Shown piece after piece: positions 6,643 through 13,194 of a stretch of DNA of 13,302 nucleotides. Within the stretch, counting starts at the first letter, position 1; each line of letters starts with the position of its first letter. Location: the NCBI GenBank assembly GCA_003519585.1, contig DOWL01000222.1:4527-17828 (forward strand), written 5' to 3'. Under the pieces are notes generated by a model that saw nothing but the letters and a program-made list of their open reading frames with translations, was not told where the DNA came from and did not search any database. A program made the position numbers and the translations under genes. The stretch comes from Nocardioides sp. (GTDB lineage Bacteria; Actinomycetota; Actinomycetes; Propionibacteriales; Nocardioidaceae).

Positions 6643-7254
6643 TTACGCAGTCGGCGGCGGGGTGAGCGGTGGGAACTCGAACTTGACGTCCTCGATGAAC
6701 TTCGAGACGTCGGCGTAGCCGGCGAGGATGCCGGTGTAGCGCGGGTCTGCCATGAGCTGGTCCATCTTCAGGACGCTGGCGGCCCGGTCGGGGTCGGCAG
6801 CGAGCGTGTCGGCGGACCGCGACGTGATAGGCAGTGCCCGGCCGCCGTAGCGGCGCTCGTTCAGCTGGTCCCAGGCGACGTCGAGGACGTGGTCGGAGTC
6901 TGGCCGGCCGGCGGCCAGCCAGCCCTCGATGTCGGTCGGCGGCGGACCGCCGGTGCACTGGGTCGTGACGACGTGTCGGACGACGCCGAAGTACAGGTCG
7001 AGGCGCTCCCATCGGGTGTTCTCGAGCGTGGCGGCCGCGTACAGGGCGCCGCGCCGGTCGAGCAGGTCGAGGTGGTGGTCGATCTCCTCGGGGTAGTCCC
7101 CGAACTCCACGACGAGCCAGACCTTCAGCCGGTAGTACAGCAGGTCGTCTACCGGTATCGCTGGTCCGAGAACGTCGGTCCGTTCCGCTTCCCCTGACCC
7201 AGCCTCCACTGGAGTGTTCCGTTGTTGGGTCATGGCCAGGACTGTGTGCGCCAT
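6643..7254 (-). CDS. Unidentified soluble protein (203 aa)
   Basis: The protein has no signal peptide or membrane span and is acidic overall. Visible stretches include IPVDDLLYYRLKVWLVVEFG, a region rich in Asp, His and Leu (EEIDHHLDLLDRRGALYAAA), and a proline-rich C-terminus (FPPLTPPPTA). The ATG at 7254 was chosen because AAGGTGG lies about ten bases upstream. The frame stays open up to 7446, but that extension overlaps the palindromic operator region and reads as repetitive Arg/Gly-rich sequence. I do not recognise a family. It is transcribed divergently from the toxin-antitoxin pair and ends at a strong hairpin, so it is probably its own unit of element cargo. Confidence 0.6.
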   Translation of the reverse strand: MAHTVLAMTQQRNTPVEAGSGEAERTDVLGPAIPVDDLLYYRLKVWLVVEFGDYPEEIDHHLDLLDRRGALYAAATLENTRWERLDLYFGVVRHVVTTQCTGGPPPTDIEGWLAAGRPDSDHVLDVAWDQLNERRYGGRALPITSRSADTLAADPDRAASVLKMDQLMADPRYTGILAGYADVSKFIEDVKFEFPPLTPPPTA

Positions 7255-7291
7255 CGACGTGAATCCACCTTTGTAGTTGGCGTCCTCGATG

Positions 7292-7389
7292 CCGGCGCCG
7301 GGCGCCAGGCGCCAGGCGGTGCTGATCTTCACCGGCCCGCGATGCTCGAAGGAGGGCGTCACTCGCTGCCGGATCCGGCGCCGGGCGCC
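7292..7389. repeat. Pair of 15-bp direct repeats upstream of the leftward gene
   Basis: CCGGCGCCGGGCGCC occurs at 7292-7306 and again at 7375-7389, 83 bp apart, in the spacer between the leftward 203-residue gene and the antitoxin gene. Each copy contains internal GGCGCC palindromes. They might be binding sites, but GC-rich sequence of this kind can repeat by chance. Confidence 0.4.
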
Positions 7390-7439
7390 CGGCGATGTCT
7401 CGTTGCCGGCCTGAGTGTTGCGCGACCTCCGCCCCGCAC

Positions 7440-7477
7440 TATCCAAAACCGTAGCGAAACTGCTACGGTTTTGGATA
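7440..7477. promoter_or_regulatory. Perfect 16-bp palindrome, probable operator of the AbiE-type pair
   Basis: TATCCAAAACCGTAGC (7440-7455), a 6-base spacer GAAACT, and the exact complement GCTACGGTTTTGGATA (7462-7477) end 16 bases before the chosen antitoxin GTG. AbiEi-type antitoxins are known to repress their own operon by binding inverted repeats in the promoter, so this is the natural candidate operator. The arms are AT-richer than the surroundings and contain TACGGT, a possible -10 box. Confidence 0.75.
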
Positions 7478-7493
7478 CATGGGAGGGGCTGCG

Positions 7494-8084
7494 GTGACCT
7501 ACAGGCAGATTCTGCGGGAGCTGGCGTTCGACGCGCATGGCGTCGTGACGCTCGACGCCGCGCGTGCTGCCGGCGTGCCCGAGGTCTCGGTTAGGCAGCT
7601 GGCTGAGCGCGGCGCCCTCGAGAGGCTCGGCAAGGGCGTGTACCGCATGACCGAGATGCCCCGCGGGGCACTTGACGAGTTCGCAGAAGCCGTGGCGCTG
7701 GTCGGCGGCGACGCAGTCCTGGCCGACGAGGCGGTCCTGGCCGCCCATGACCTCGCTCAGGTCAACCTGCGCCGGATCAAGGTCGCAGTGCCCTCTCCGA
7801 GCCGGGTCCGGCAAGAGCTTCCTCGCACCATCGACGTCGTCCGGCGCCGGGTCCCGGAGGCCGACCGTGACGCCGTCGACGGCATCCCCTCCATGTCCAT
7901 CACCGCTGCCCTGATCGCCAGCATCGGACGCGTCATGCCCGAGCGCCTGCTCGATGCAGCACAGCAGGCCCGGGCACGCAGCCTCATCAGCGCGGCCGAC
8001 CTCGACCAGGTGACCCAGACCATCAACAGCGCCGGCCGCAAGTCCCGACGCACACCCACCGGCAAGGAAGGGGACACCGCGTGA
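7494..8084 (+). CDS. AbiEi-like antitoxin / transcriptional regulator of a type IV toxin-antitoxin system
   Basis: The 196-residue protein starts with a winged-helix-like region (TYRQILRELAFDAHGVVTLDAARAAGVPE) followed by the family hallmark RQLAERGALERLGKGVYRM. It continues with an AbiEi-like C-terminal half (LADEAVLAAHDLAQVN, then IPSMSITAALIASIG). Family members repress their own operon and neutralise a nucleotidyltransferase toxin without binding it. GTG 7494 was chosen because GGGAGGGG (7481-7488) lies five bases upstream; ATG 7479, directly after the palindrome, is the alternative. The stop overlaps the toxin start by 4 bp (GTGA), so the pair is translationally coupled. Confidence 0.82.
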   Translation: MTYRQILRELAFDAHGVVTLDAARAAGVPEVSVRQLAERGALERLGKGVYRMTEMPRGALDEFAEAVALVGGDAVLADEAVLAAHDLAQVNLRRIKVAVPSPSRVRQELPRTIDVVRRRVPEADRDAVDGIPSMSITAALIASIGRVMPERLLDAAQQARARSLISAADLDQVTQTINSAGRKSRRTPTGKEGDTA

Positions 8085-8938
8085 GCGCGGCCCAGAACCC
8101 GGGCGACATCGCACCGGCCAACGTCAACAAGCTGCGCGGCGCAATCAGCTCCGCGGCAAAGCGCCGGGGTGCCACGGTCAAGCGCATCCAGGCGCTCGTC
8201 GGCAACGTCATCGTCGCCCAGATGCTGCCCGACTCGGCCATCAAGGGCGGCACAGGCCTGAAGCTCCGTTTTGGTGACCGGGTCACGCGGGAGACGCCGG
8301 ACCTGGACACTGCCTTCCGAGGCGACCGGGAAGCGTTCATCGCCGAGCTCAACGAGCGGTTGAAGGGCGGCTGGGGACCCTTCTCTGGCAGCGCGATCGC
8401 CGGCGAGCAACGCGCGCCCGGGGACCTGCTCGACCGCGTCCCAGCCTCGTACGTCATGCAGCCGGTTCGGGTGAAGCTGACCTTCCGTGGCAAGACGTTC
8501 ATGAGCGTCGAGCTCGAGATCGGGCACGACGAACTCCAGGCCACCACCAGCGAACCGGCCGAGACTGAGATGTCCGAGGAGGTCCTTGAGATCTTTGCCG
8601 AGCTCGGCCTGCCCGAGCCCGAGCCCGTTCGCGTGCTCCCGCTGCACCACCAGATCAGCCAGAAGCTCCACGCCTGCACCGAGCCCGGCAGCGACCGCGC
8701 ACATGACCTGGTCGACCTTCAGCTGCTCGTTCCGCGCGCCGACATGACGCTGGTTCGCGAGACCACGCAGCGGCTGTTCCGCTTCCGCGGTGAGCACACC
8801 TGGCCGCCCGTTCTGGTCGCGGGACCCAATTGGTCGGAGTTGTACGGCGACGCTGCCGAGGGCCTCGAAGTGCTCAGCCTCGACCAGGCGGTGGCCTGGC
8901 TCAACGACTATCTCAAGCAACTGGCAAGCGGCCCGTAG
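8081..8938 (+). CDS. AbiEii-like nucleotidyltransferase toxin
   Basis: This 285-residue protein carries the nucleotidyltransferase signature of the AbiEii/DUF1814 group. KGGTGLKLRFG (residues 55-65) is followed by TPDLDTAF (72-79), with Asp74 and Asp76 as likely metal ligands. SVELEIGHDE follows near 142-151, and then HQISQKLHACTEPGSDRAHD (190-209) with Lys195, Arg206, Asp209 and Asp212 in the conserved C-terminal block. Related toxins (AbiEii, M. tuberculosis MenT) halt growth, MenT by adding nucleotides to tRNA. Substrate here is unknown. It overlaps the antitoxin by 4 bp. A short GCCGG/CCGGC hairpin (8944-8957) after the stop could help end transcription. Confidence 0.85.
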   Translation: MSAAQNPGDIAPANVNKLRGAISSAAKRRGATVKRIQALVGNVIVAQMLPDSAIKGGTGLKLRFGDRVTRETPDLDTAFRGDREAFIAELNERLKGGWGPFSGSAIAGEQRAPGDLLDRVPASYVMQPVRVKLTFRGKTFMSVELEIGHDELQATTSEPAETEMSEEVLEIFAELGLPEPEPVRVLPLHHQISQKLHACTEPGSDRAHDLVDLQLLVPRADMTLVRETTQRLFRFRGEHTWPPVLVAGPNWSELYGDAAEGLEVLSLDQAVAWLNDYLKQLASGP

Positions 8939-9102
8939 TCCGCGCCGGGGTGCCGGCCCGCCGCGGCGTCTGCGCACCGCATCGGACGGGGTGCCGCGCG
9001 TGATCGTTCCGGCCACATAGGGTGCGAGCAGCCGAACAGTAGCGATGTCGCCTGTCGCCGAGCCGGCACGTTCTTGCGGGACCTGACAGATAGGGGACCG
9101 CG
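8939..9102. other. Intergenic region between the toxin and permease genes
   Basis: These 164 bases hold the weak GCCGG/CCGGC hairpin after the toxin stop and the permease ribosome binding site AGGGGA (9092-9097). TAGGGT at 9018-9023 and TTCTTG at 9071-9076 could belong to promoters, but no properly spaced pair is convincing. I see no recognisable metal-regulator operator and no short gene. Confidence 0.5.
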
Positions 9103-10122
9103 GTGAGCACCGATCTTCACGCCCCGCTGGAGTCTGGTGAGATCTCCTCACCACGATCCGGCGTCTTCAACGCCAAGCGGGCGGGCGCTCAAGCCCTCCG
9201 AGTTGGAGAAGGGCTGCTGCTTCTGGCGTTCGTCCGCGTGGTCGTCGCCCCGGCGTTTGGGTCGGCGGCCCTGCCTGCCGCGGTGCGGGCCTGGCTCGTC
9301 GTCTTTCTTGCCGTCGTGATCCAGGCGCTGCCGTTCCTGGTACTGGGCGCCGTGGTGAGTGTCGCGATCAGCAAGCTGGCCACGCCACGCGTCGTTGAAC
9401 GTCTTGTCCCCCGGTCGGGAGTTCGCGCCGTTCCCGCCGCGGCTTTGGCAAGCATGCTTCTGCCCGGCTGCGAGTGTGCTTCCGTTCCGGTCAGCTCCAG
9501 CATGATGCGCCACGGGGTGCCTCGAGCTGCCGCGCTGACGTTCCTTCTCGCAGCACCCGCGGTGAACCCTGTCGTCCTTGTCGCGACCGCGGTCGCGTTT
9601 CCCGGACACCCGCAGATGGTGCTGGCCCGGTTCGCCGCAGCCATGCTGAGTGCCGTCACCATGGGTTGGCTCTGGCTGCGCACGGGCACCCGCTGGCTTC
9701 CCCAGCCCACGATTCTCACGTCGAGCCACAGCCACGACGCCGGGCTCCTCGCGACGCTCCGACACGACTTTCTCCCCGCCTGCGGCTACCTGATCATCGG
9801 CGCTGCGCTGGCCGCCACCGTGAACGTTGCGCTCCCACACTCGATCTTCAGCAGGCTCTCCGGGTTTGTGGTCGTGCTCGCCCTAGCGCTGCTGGCCGTG
9901 CTCATCGCTGTCTGCTCCGAAGCAGACGCATTCGTGGCAGCCAGCCTCACCCCGCACCCGCTGGCGCAGCTCGCGTTCATGGTCGTCGGCCCCATGGTCG
10001 ACCTGAAACTGATCACGACGCAGGTGGGCAGCTTCGGCTCGCGCTTCGCTGCCTTCTTCGCCCCGACTACGTTCGTCGTCGGCCTGGGCGCCGCGCTGCT
10101 CGTCGGGAGCGTCCTATTGTGA
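9103..10122 (+). CDS. DUF318/ArsP-type permease
   Basis: The 339-residue protein has about eight hydrophobic spans and the two hallmarks of this permease family: PGCECASVPVS (from residue 121) and CSEADAFVAASL (from residue 271), plus AAPAVNPVVLV between them. Family members include putative metal or metalloid exporters (ArsP exports organoarsenicals), but most have no proven substrate. The N-terminal 35 residues are polar and poorly conserved-looking. The GTG start is fixed by AGGGGA five bases upstream. The following gene overlaps by 4 bp (GTGA) and is the partner typically found beside such permeases, so a two-part membrane system is likely. Confidence 0.85.
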   Translation: MSTDLHAPLESGEISSPRSGVFNAKRAGAQALRVGEGLLLLAFVRVVVAPAFGSAALPAAVRAWLVVFLAVVIQALPFLVLGAVVSVAISKLATPRVVERLVPRSGVRAVPAAALASMLLPGCECASVPVSSSMMRHGVPRAAALTFLLAAPAVNPVVLVATAVAFPGHPQMVLARFAAAMLSAVTMGWLWLRTGTRWLPQPTILTSSHSHDAGLLATLRHDFLPACGYLIIGAALAATVNVALPHSIFSRLSGFVVVLALALLAVLIAVCSEADAFVAASLTPHPLAQLAFMVVGPMVDLKLITTQVGSFGSRFAAFFAPTTFVVGLGAALLVGSVLL

Positions 10123-10659
10123 AGCAGCGACTGCACCCGATGCTGATTCTTGGTCTCGGCACGTACCTGACGTGGACCGTCTGCGACGGCACGTACGTGC
10201 GCTACGTCCGACCCGGCATGGCCGTCCCCCTACTTCTGGCCGGCGCAGCGCTATGCCTGCTAGGTATCCCTTGGCTGGCGACGGCGCCCGGCGACGTACA
10301 GCCTTTCGGCTCTGCCGGCCACCGGTACGTCGACAATCTCGCTGTACGACTTTCGGCTCCGGGCGGCGCACAACGGCGGCGAGTCTCTGTCGGGCCGCAC
10401 TGTGCGGCTGACCGGTTTCGTGCTGCGCACCGACTCGGGCTGGGAGCTCGTTCGGCTGCACATCTCCTGCTGCGCAGCTGACGCTTTCGTATCTGCCATC
10501 CGGGTACAGGGTGTGCCCGTTCCAGCGGCGAGAGGTCACGACGACGTCTGGGTCACCGTTACTGGCCACCTGGCACAGGACAGCTCCGGAGATGCTGACC
10601 CGGTACTTCAGGCCAGCTCGATCAAGCCGGTATCTGCGCCGACCAACCCCTACGAGTGA
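10119..10659 (+). pseudogene. TIGR03943-like permease partner, frameshifted and shortened
   Basis: The N-terminal part (from GTG 10119) reads TWTVCDGTYVRYVRPGMAVP and a second hydrophobic stretch LLLAGAALCLLGIPWL, as in TIGR03943 proteins. The family C-terminus (SLSGRTVRLTGFVL, then LHISCCAADAF, then WVTVTGHL) is present but one frame on, ending at TGA 10657-10659. The switch falls between about 10264 and 10330. The total span of 541 bases is 3n+1, so there is one surplus base. At about 180 residues the repaired protein would also lack the third hydrophobic segment usual in the family, suggesting an internal deletion. Overlap with the permease (GTGA) shows the pair was once coupled. It is either decayed or a sequence error on a short variant. 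Confidence 0.72.
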
Positions 10660-10694
10660 GGTTGGAGCAGCCCTCCCACCGGGGATAGCCAGGG

Positions 10695-10817
10695 CTACCG
10701 CGGCGGGCGCAGGCGCACGATGTCGCCTGCGCCGACGCGGCCAAACTCCGCCTCAGGCTCAGCGATGAGCTCAGCGATGGCAACCCGGACCGACCTGCCG
10801 GAGTACGGGATGCCCGC
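10695..10817 (-). pseudogene. Coding-like continuation beyond the stop of the leftward gene
   Basis: Directly after the TAA at 10820-10818 the same frame runs 40 more codons to TAG (10697-10695). It has strongly GC-biased third positions and protein-like sequence (SVRVAIAELIAEP, then VGAGDIVRLRPPR). There is no start codon in it. It looks like the cut-off C-terminus of the upstream frame, separated by a nonsense change. A 10-bp palindrome lies within it. Confidence 0.45.
10706..10733. terminator. 10-bp GC-rich hairpin after the permease unit
   Basis: GGCGCAGGCG (10706-10715) and its exact complement (10724-10733) flank an 8-base loop, 47 bases past the TIGR03943-like stop. It could end the rightward permease transcript. 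The same bases also fall in the coding-like leftward extension, so the palindrome might simply reflect codons there. Confidence 0.4.
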
Positions 10818-11285
10818 TTAGGCGAGGTACGCCTCCACGGCCGTGCGCCGCGTCGCTGCGCCCCGCTGCCCCTCGGGCAAGAGCTCTCGCAACGCGACCC
10901 GCACCGGCTCCGTAGCCCTCGTTCTGCCGGCCTGCTCCGTCGCAGCTGCCGAAGCTGCCGCAGAAATGTTCGCCGTCCGCAGCCTGTATAGGCCGGGCCG
11001 CAGGGCGGCCAGTTCGCCGTGCTCTGCGAGCGCTTCGGCCCGTAGTGCGAGCTTCAGGGTCGTCGGCATGTAGTCGAACCCGAGCTCACGCACCCGGTTC
11101 TGGACCATGGCGGGGTTGAAGATGGTCTCGCCTGCGGCCGCCAGGTCGTGCGCCGCCTGGCGTACCGCGGCGAAGGCGCTGTCCTTGCGTCGAGACCGGG
11201 CGAACCTTTCCTGCCGAGCCTGCTTGACGGCCCGGACATCCAGGGGACTGTGCTCGTACAGGAAGTGAGAGCCGCCGGTTTGCAC
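10818..11285 (-). CDS. Unidentified protein with a compact winged-helix-like region (155 aa)
   Basis: The frame reads leftward with GC-rich third positions from about 11285. GTG 11285 was chosen because GGAG lies roughly ten bases upstream. The frame stays open to ATG 11339 and beyond, but codons between 11339 and 11286 end mostly in A or T and look non-coding. The middle contains FNPAMVQNRVRELGFDYMPT and a segment ending ELAALRPGLYRLR, which could be a small DNA-binding fold; this is a guess. The C-terminal part is Ala/Arg-rich. The frame stops at TAA 10818 but continues coding-like to 10695, so this may be a truncated gene. The start codon lies within the right copy of the 18-bp repeat. I do not recognise a family. 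Confidence 0.5.
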   Translation of the reverse strand: MQTGGSHFLYEHSPLDVRAVKQARQERFARSRRKDSAFAAVRQAAHDLAAAGETIFNPAMVQNRVRELGFDYMPTTLKLALRAEALAEHGELAALRPGLYRLRTANISAAASAAATEQAGRTRATEPVRVALRELLPEGQRGAATRRTAVEAYLA

Positions 11286-11293
11286 ACCGTCGC
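11276..11293 (-). repeat. Right copy of the 18-bp inverted repeat, candidate recombination site
   Basis: The minus strand reads GCGACGGTGTGCAAACCG, identical to 4465-4482 and opposite in orientation. Flanks do not match on either side. Unlike the left copy it lacks the second dyad arm (only four of ten positions would pair), so the two sites share one half and the centre. It covers the start codon of the leftward 155-residue gene. Confidence 0.65.
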
Positions 11294-11349
11294 TTTCACT
11301 CCACTCGAGTTGCGAGTGAGCCGTTGCTGATGGTGCCATGCGGGGCGAG

Positions 11350-12293
11350 ATGAGCCAGTACCGCATCGCGGAGGTCGCCGTCACGGAGACCGATGTCGAA
11401 CTGACGCTTGCCAACGGGGTGCGACTGGCCGAGCCTATCCGTCGGTACGTCCGGTTGGAGCAGGCGGAGCCGGCGCAGCGGCAGCGGTGGGCGCTGACCG
11501 AAGACGAGCACGGCGTGAACTGGCCCGGCCTGGTCGAATCCACTACTTCGGGCGTCGTGACTGTGTGGAGTCTTTTACAGGACCGGCTCTACGAGGCCGC
11601 GCTGGACGGCCTGAAGCAGGTCGGCTGGCAGCCGAACGGCTTGCCGCCCGCGATCGTGAACTGGTCGTGCTCTGGCGTGCTGAGGCCGACATCTACAACG
11701 GCGGCTTCATGCAGTTCCTGTGCAATTGGGGCGAACCGAACTGCCGGGCCGCGATCGCGGCGTACGACGCACTCGGCGCCTCAGAATCCGCTCGGCTGGC
11801 CCGCGCCATGTTTGCCGTCGTAGAGCACTACGGGCAGAGCGTGGAGGTGGTCTCGCTTGCCGGCCTCCCAGCGATCCTCACCGACGATGAGCACGAGCAG
11901 CTCCAGACCCTCGACGAATGCTGTTGGACGGATCCTGACGGTCTCGCCCGGCTCGTCGTTGAGCACTACGACACGCCGTACCTAACGTCCGTGGTCAGAA
12001 CACCTAGGTCAGTCATCGATGCCTTCTCAGCGGGTGGCACGCAAGCACTGGTAGTTGCCGCTCGCGCCAAGAAGACGTTAGCGACGTTGCTCTGGGTCAA
12101 CGGTGTACGCATGGCCGAGATCGAGGCGTTCGTGATGCAGCACTACTTCGATCGCAATGCCAGCGGGCCTATCGGCGCGGTGGTCAACCGAACGCGCGAT
12201 GTCGTCGAGACAATCATGGAAATAGCGGTCGTCCTCCATCCAACGGCCGTACTGAATCAGGAGTGCAGCGATCTAGCACTCGACTGGAGCTAG
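11350..12293 (+). pseudogene. DUF2442-DUF4375 (DMP19-like) fusion, frameshifted
   Basis: From ATG 11350 the frame encodes a DUF2442-like domain (YRIAEVAVTETDVELTLANG to HGVNWPGLV, about residues 4-66), then VWSLLQDRLYEAALDGLKQV, which is the usual opening of a DUF4375 domain. Near 11645-11660 the domain jumps to the -1 frame. There RDRELVVLWRAEADIYNGGF and MQFLCNWGEPNCRAAIAAYD carry the family hallmark YNGGF..F..N. The frame then runs to TAG at 12293. The span of 944 bases is 3n+2, so one base is missing. If repaired, it is one protein of about 314 residues. Neither domain has a firmly known activity; DUF2442 is often near toxin-antitoxin genes. ATG 11338 is an alternative start; GGGG just before 11350 favours the latter. 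Confidence 0.68.
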
Positions 12294-12295
12294 GC

Positions 12296-12556
12296 GTGCC
12301 CCAAGGTTGCGTTGAGCTCGCGCGTGCGGGCGCAGACCTCACCCGCGACGATTACCGCGGACTCTTGGAGGCCGGACTTCTTTCGGGAGATGTGGCAACG
12401 CTCGCTGAGACGGACGATCAGACAGTTCTTGCCGTGCTCCAAGGTGATCGCGCGAGACTCGAATCGCTGAACGCAGCACTTGAGAGCATTACCTCGACCG
12501 CCAAGACACCAACCCTCGACGATCTGTTGCCTCCCACTGAGGAGCATGACCAGTAG
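12296..12556 (+). CDS. Small soluble protein (86 aa), possibly helix-hairpin-helix-like
   Basis: The GTG at 12296 is two bases after the stop of the DUF2442-DUF4375 frame, with GGAG six bases upstream as ribosome binding site, so it is in the same transcript. The protein is mostly helical in appearance: LARAGADLTRDDYRGLLEAG, then a short linker and a helix around ARLESLNAALESI, and an acidic proline-containing tail. The pattern recalls the small helix-hairpin-helix tails of helicases, but I cannot name a family. It might also be the surviving C-terminal part of a larger protein. GTG 12263 is an in-frame alternative that overlaps the upstream gene. Confidence 0.55.
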   Translation: MPQGCVELARAGADLTRDDYRGLLEAGLLSGDVATLAETDDQTVLAVLQGDRARLESLNAALESITSTAKTPTLDDLLPPTEEHDQ

Positions 12557-12640
12557 TCCTGTGTGCTGACGGCGAAGGCCTTCCGAGGCTGACCCAGTCT
12601 CCTGTCCATCCGAGGTGGTCGACGATCCGACTGCTCCGAC

Positions 12641-12669
12641 CTGACAGCCTTCCGGCCCGACCATAGACT
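12641..12669 (+). promoter_or_regulatory. Promoter of the DUF6153-like gene
   Basis: CTGACA (12641-12646) is followed by 17 bases and TAGACT (12664-12669), close to the housekeeping-sigma consensus. The expected transcription start is at or next to ATG 12678, eight bases after the -10 box, implying a leaderless mRNA. It is the best-spaced promoter in the window. Confidence 0.6.
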
Positions 12670-12671
12670 CG

Positions 12672-13103
12672 ATGTCGATGAGGTCGAGCAATACGCAGTC
12701 TCGGCGGCCGGTATGCGCGTCAGTCGGTCGCCTGCTCGTCATGCTCGCAGCGCTCGCGGGTCTGTTCGCCATGCACGGTCTGTCAGAGCACGGCACGTCC
12801 GGACATGGATACATGGAAGACATGCCAACGCTTGCCATGTCGGCCGTCGAGCACAACGCCACGGCAGTAGGAGCGCTTGACCAACTCGACGCCATAGTCA
12901 GTGCGCCGATGGAGCACAACATGGGGTCGATGGGCCTCTGCCTAGCTGTCCTGGGCGTTGCACTCTTGCTCTGGCTTCTACGCATCACCAACAAGCAGCG
13001 AGCCTGGCTGTACAGGTTCCGCACCTTCGTTACAGCGATCCCAGCGCTGGCACGCGCCCCGGATCCACCCGACCTGTACCAACTCTCTATTCAGCGCTGC
13101 TGA
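12672..13103 (+). CDS. DUF6153-like small membrane protein with His/Met-rich loop
   Basis: The protein is 143 residues from ATG 12672, or 141 from ATG 12678, which fits better as a leaderless start. One hydrophobic span (RLLVMLAALAGLFAMHGL) is followed by a loop rich in His and Met (SEHGTSGHGYMEDMPTLAM), a second span (GLCLAVLGVALLLWLL) and a basic cytosolic tail. This layout matches DUF6153 proteins of Actinobacteria, whose function is not established. The His/Met loop outside the membrane and the lipoprotein gene that follows suggest a metal (copper-type) role, which is inference. It has its own promoter and is followed by a strong hairpin. Confidence 0.68.
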   Translation: MSMRSSNTQSRRPVCASVGRLLVMLAALAGLFAMHGLSEHGTSGHGYMEDMPTLAMSAVEHNATAVGALDQLDAIVSAPMEHNMGSMGLCLAVLGVALLLWLLRITNKQRAWLYRFRTFVTAIPALARAPDPPDLYQLSIQRC

Positions 13104-13115
13104 CAGGCGCCACTT

Positions 13116-13151
13116 CCAGGCCACCTGCCGACTACTGGCAGGACGGCCTGG
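13116..13151. terminator. Hairpin between the DUF6153-like gene and the lipoprotein gene
   Basis: CCAGGCC (13116-13122) pairs with GGCCTGG (13145-13151), and CCTGCC (13124-13129) with GGCAGG (13137-13142), around a 7-base loop. One A faces AC in a small internal loop, giving 13 pairs in all. It lies 13 bases after the DUF6153-like stop and could terminate or attenuate transcription into the next gene. No T tract follows. Confidence 0.6.
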
Positions 13152-13194
13152 TGCTGATGCATGCCTACCCATCAACGTTGAAAGCGAGACACCA

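Noticed and set aside
5128..7197. 689-codon open frame on the plus strand
   Set aside because: Antisense shadow of the recombinase, whose domains and codon bias are clear on the minus strand. Long shadow frames are normal at this GC content.
7757..9154. 465-codon minus-strand frame over the AbiE-type pair
   Set aside because: Shadow of the toxin gene, whose nucleotidyltransferase motifs are on the plus strand.
9043..10729. 12-mer CGATGTCGCCTG at 9043-9054 and 10718-10729 flanking the permease unit
   Set aside because: Several 12-mer matches are expected by chance in 13 kb of GC-rich sequence, and the flanks do not match.
10757..10779. Short tandem repeat of GCTCAGCGATG
   Set aside because: Only two units, and it falls within the coding-like leftward extension where it reads as repeated Ala-Glu-Leu/Ile codons; no independent function is suggested.
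11337..11340. Overlapping divergent ATG codons in a CATG palindrome
   Set aside because: Codon bias and ribosome binding sites favour starts at 11285 (leftward) and 11350 (rightward), so the overlap is probably coincidental.
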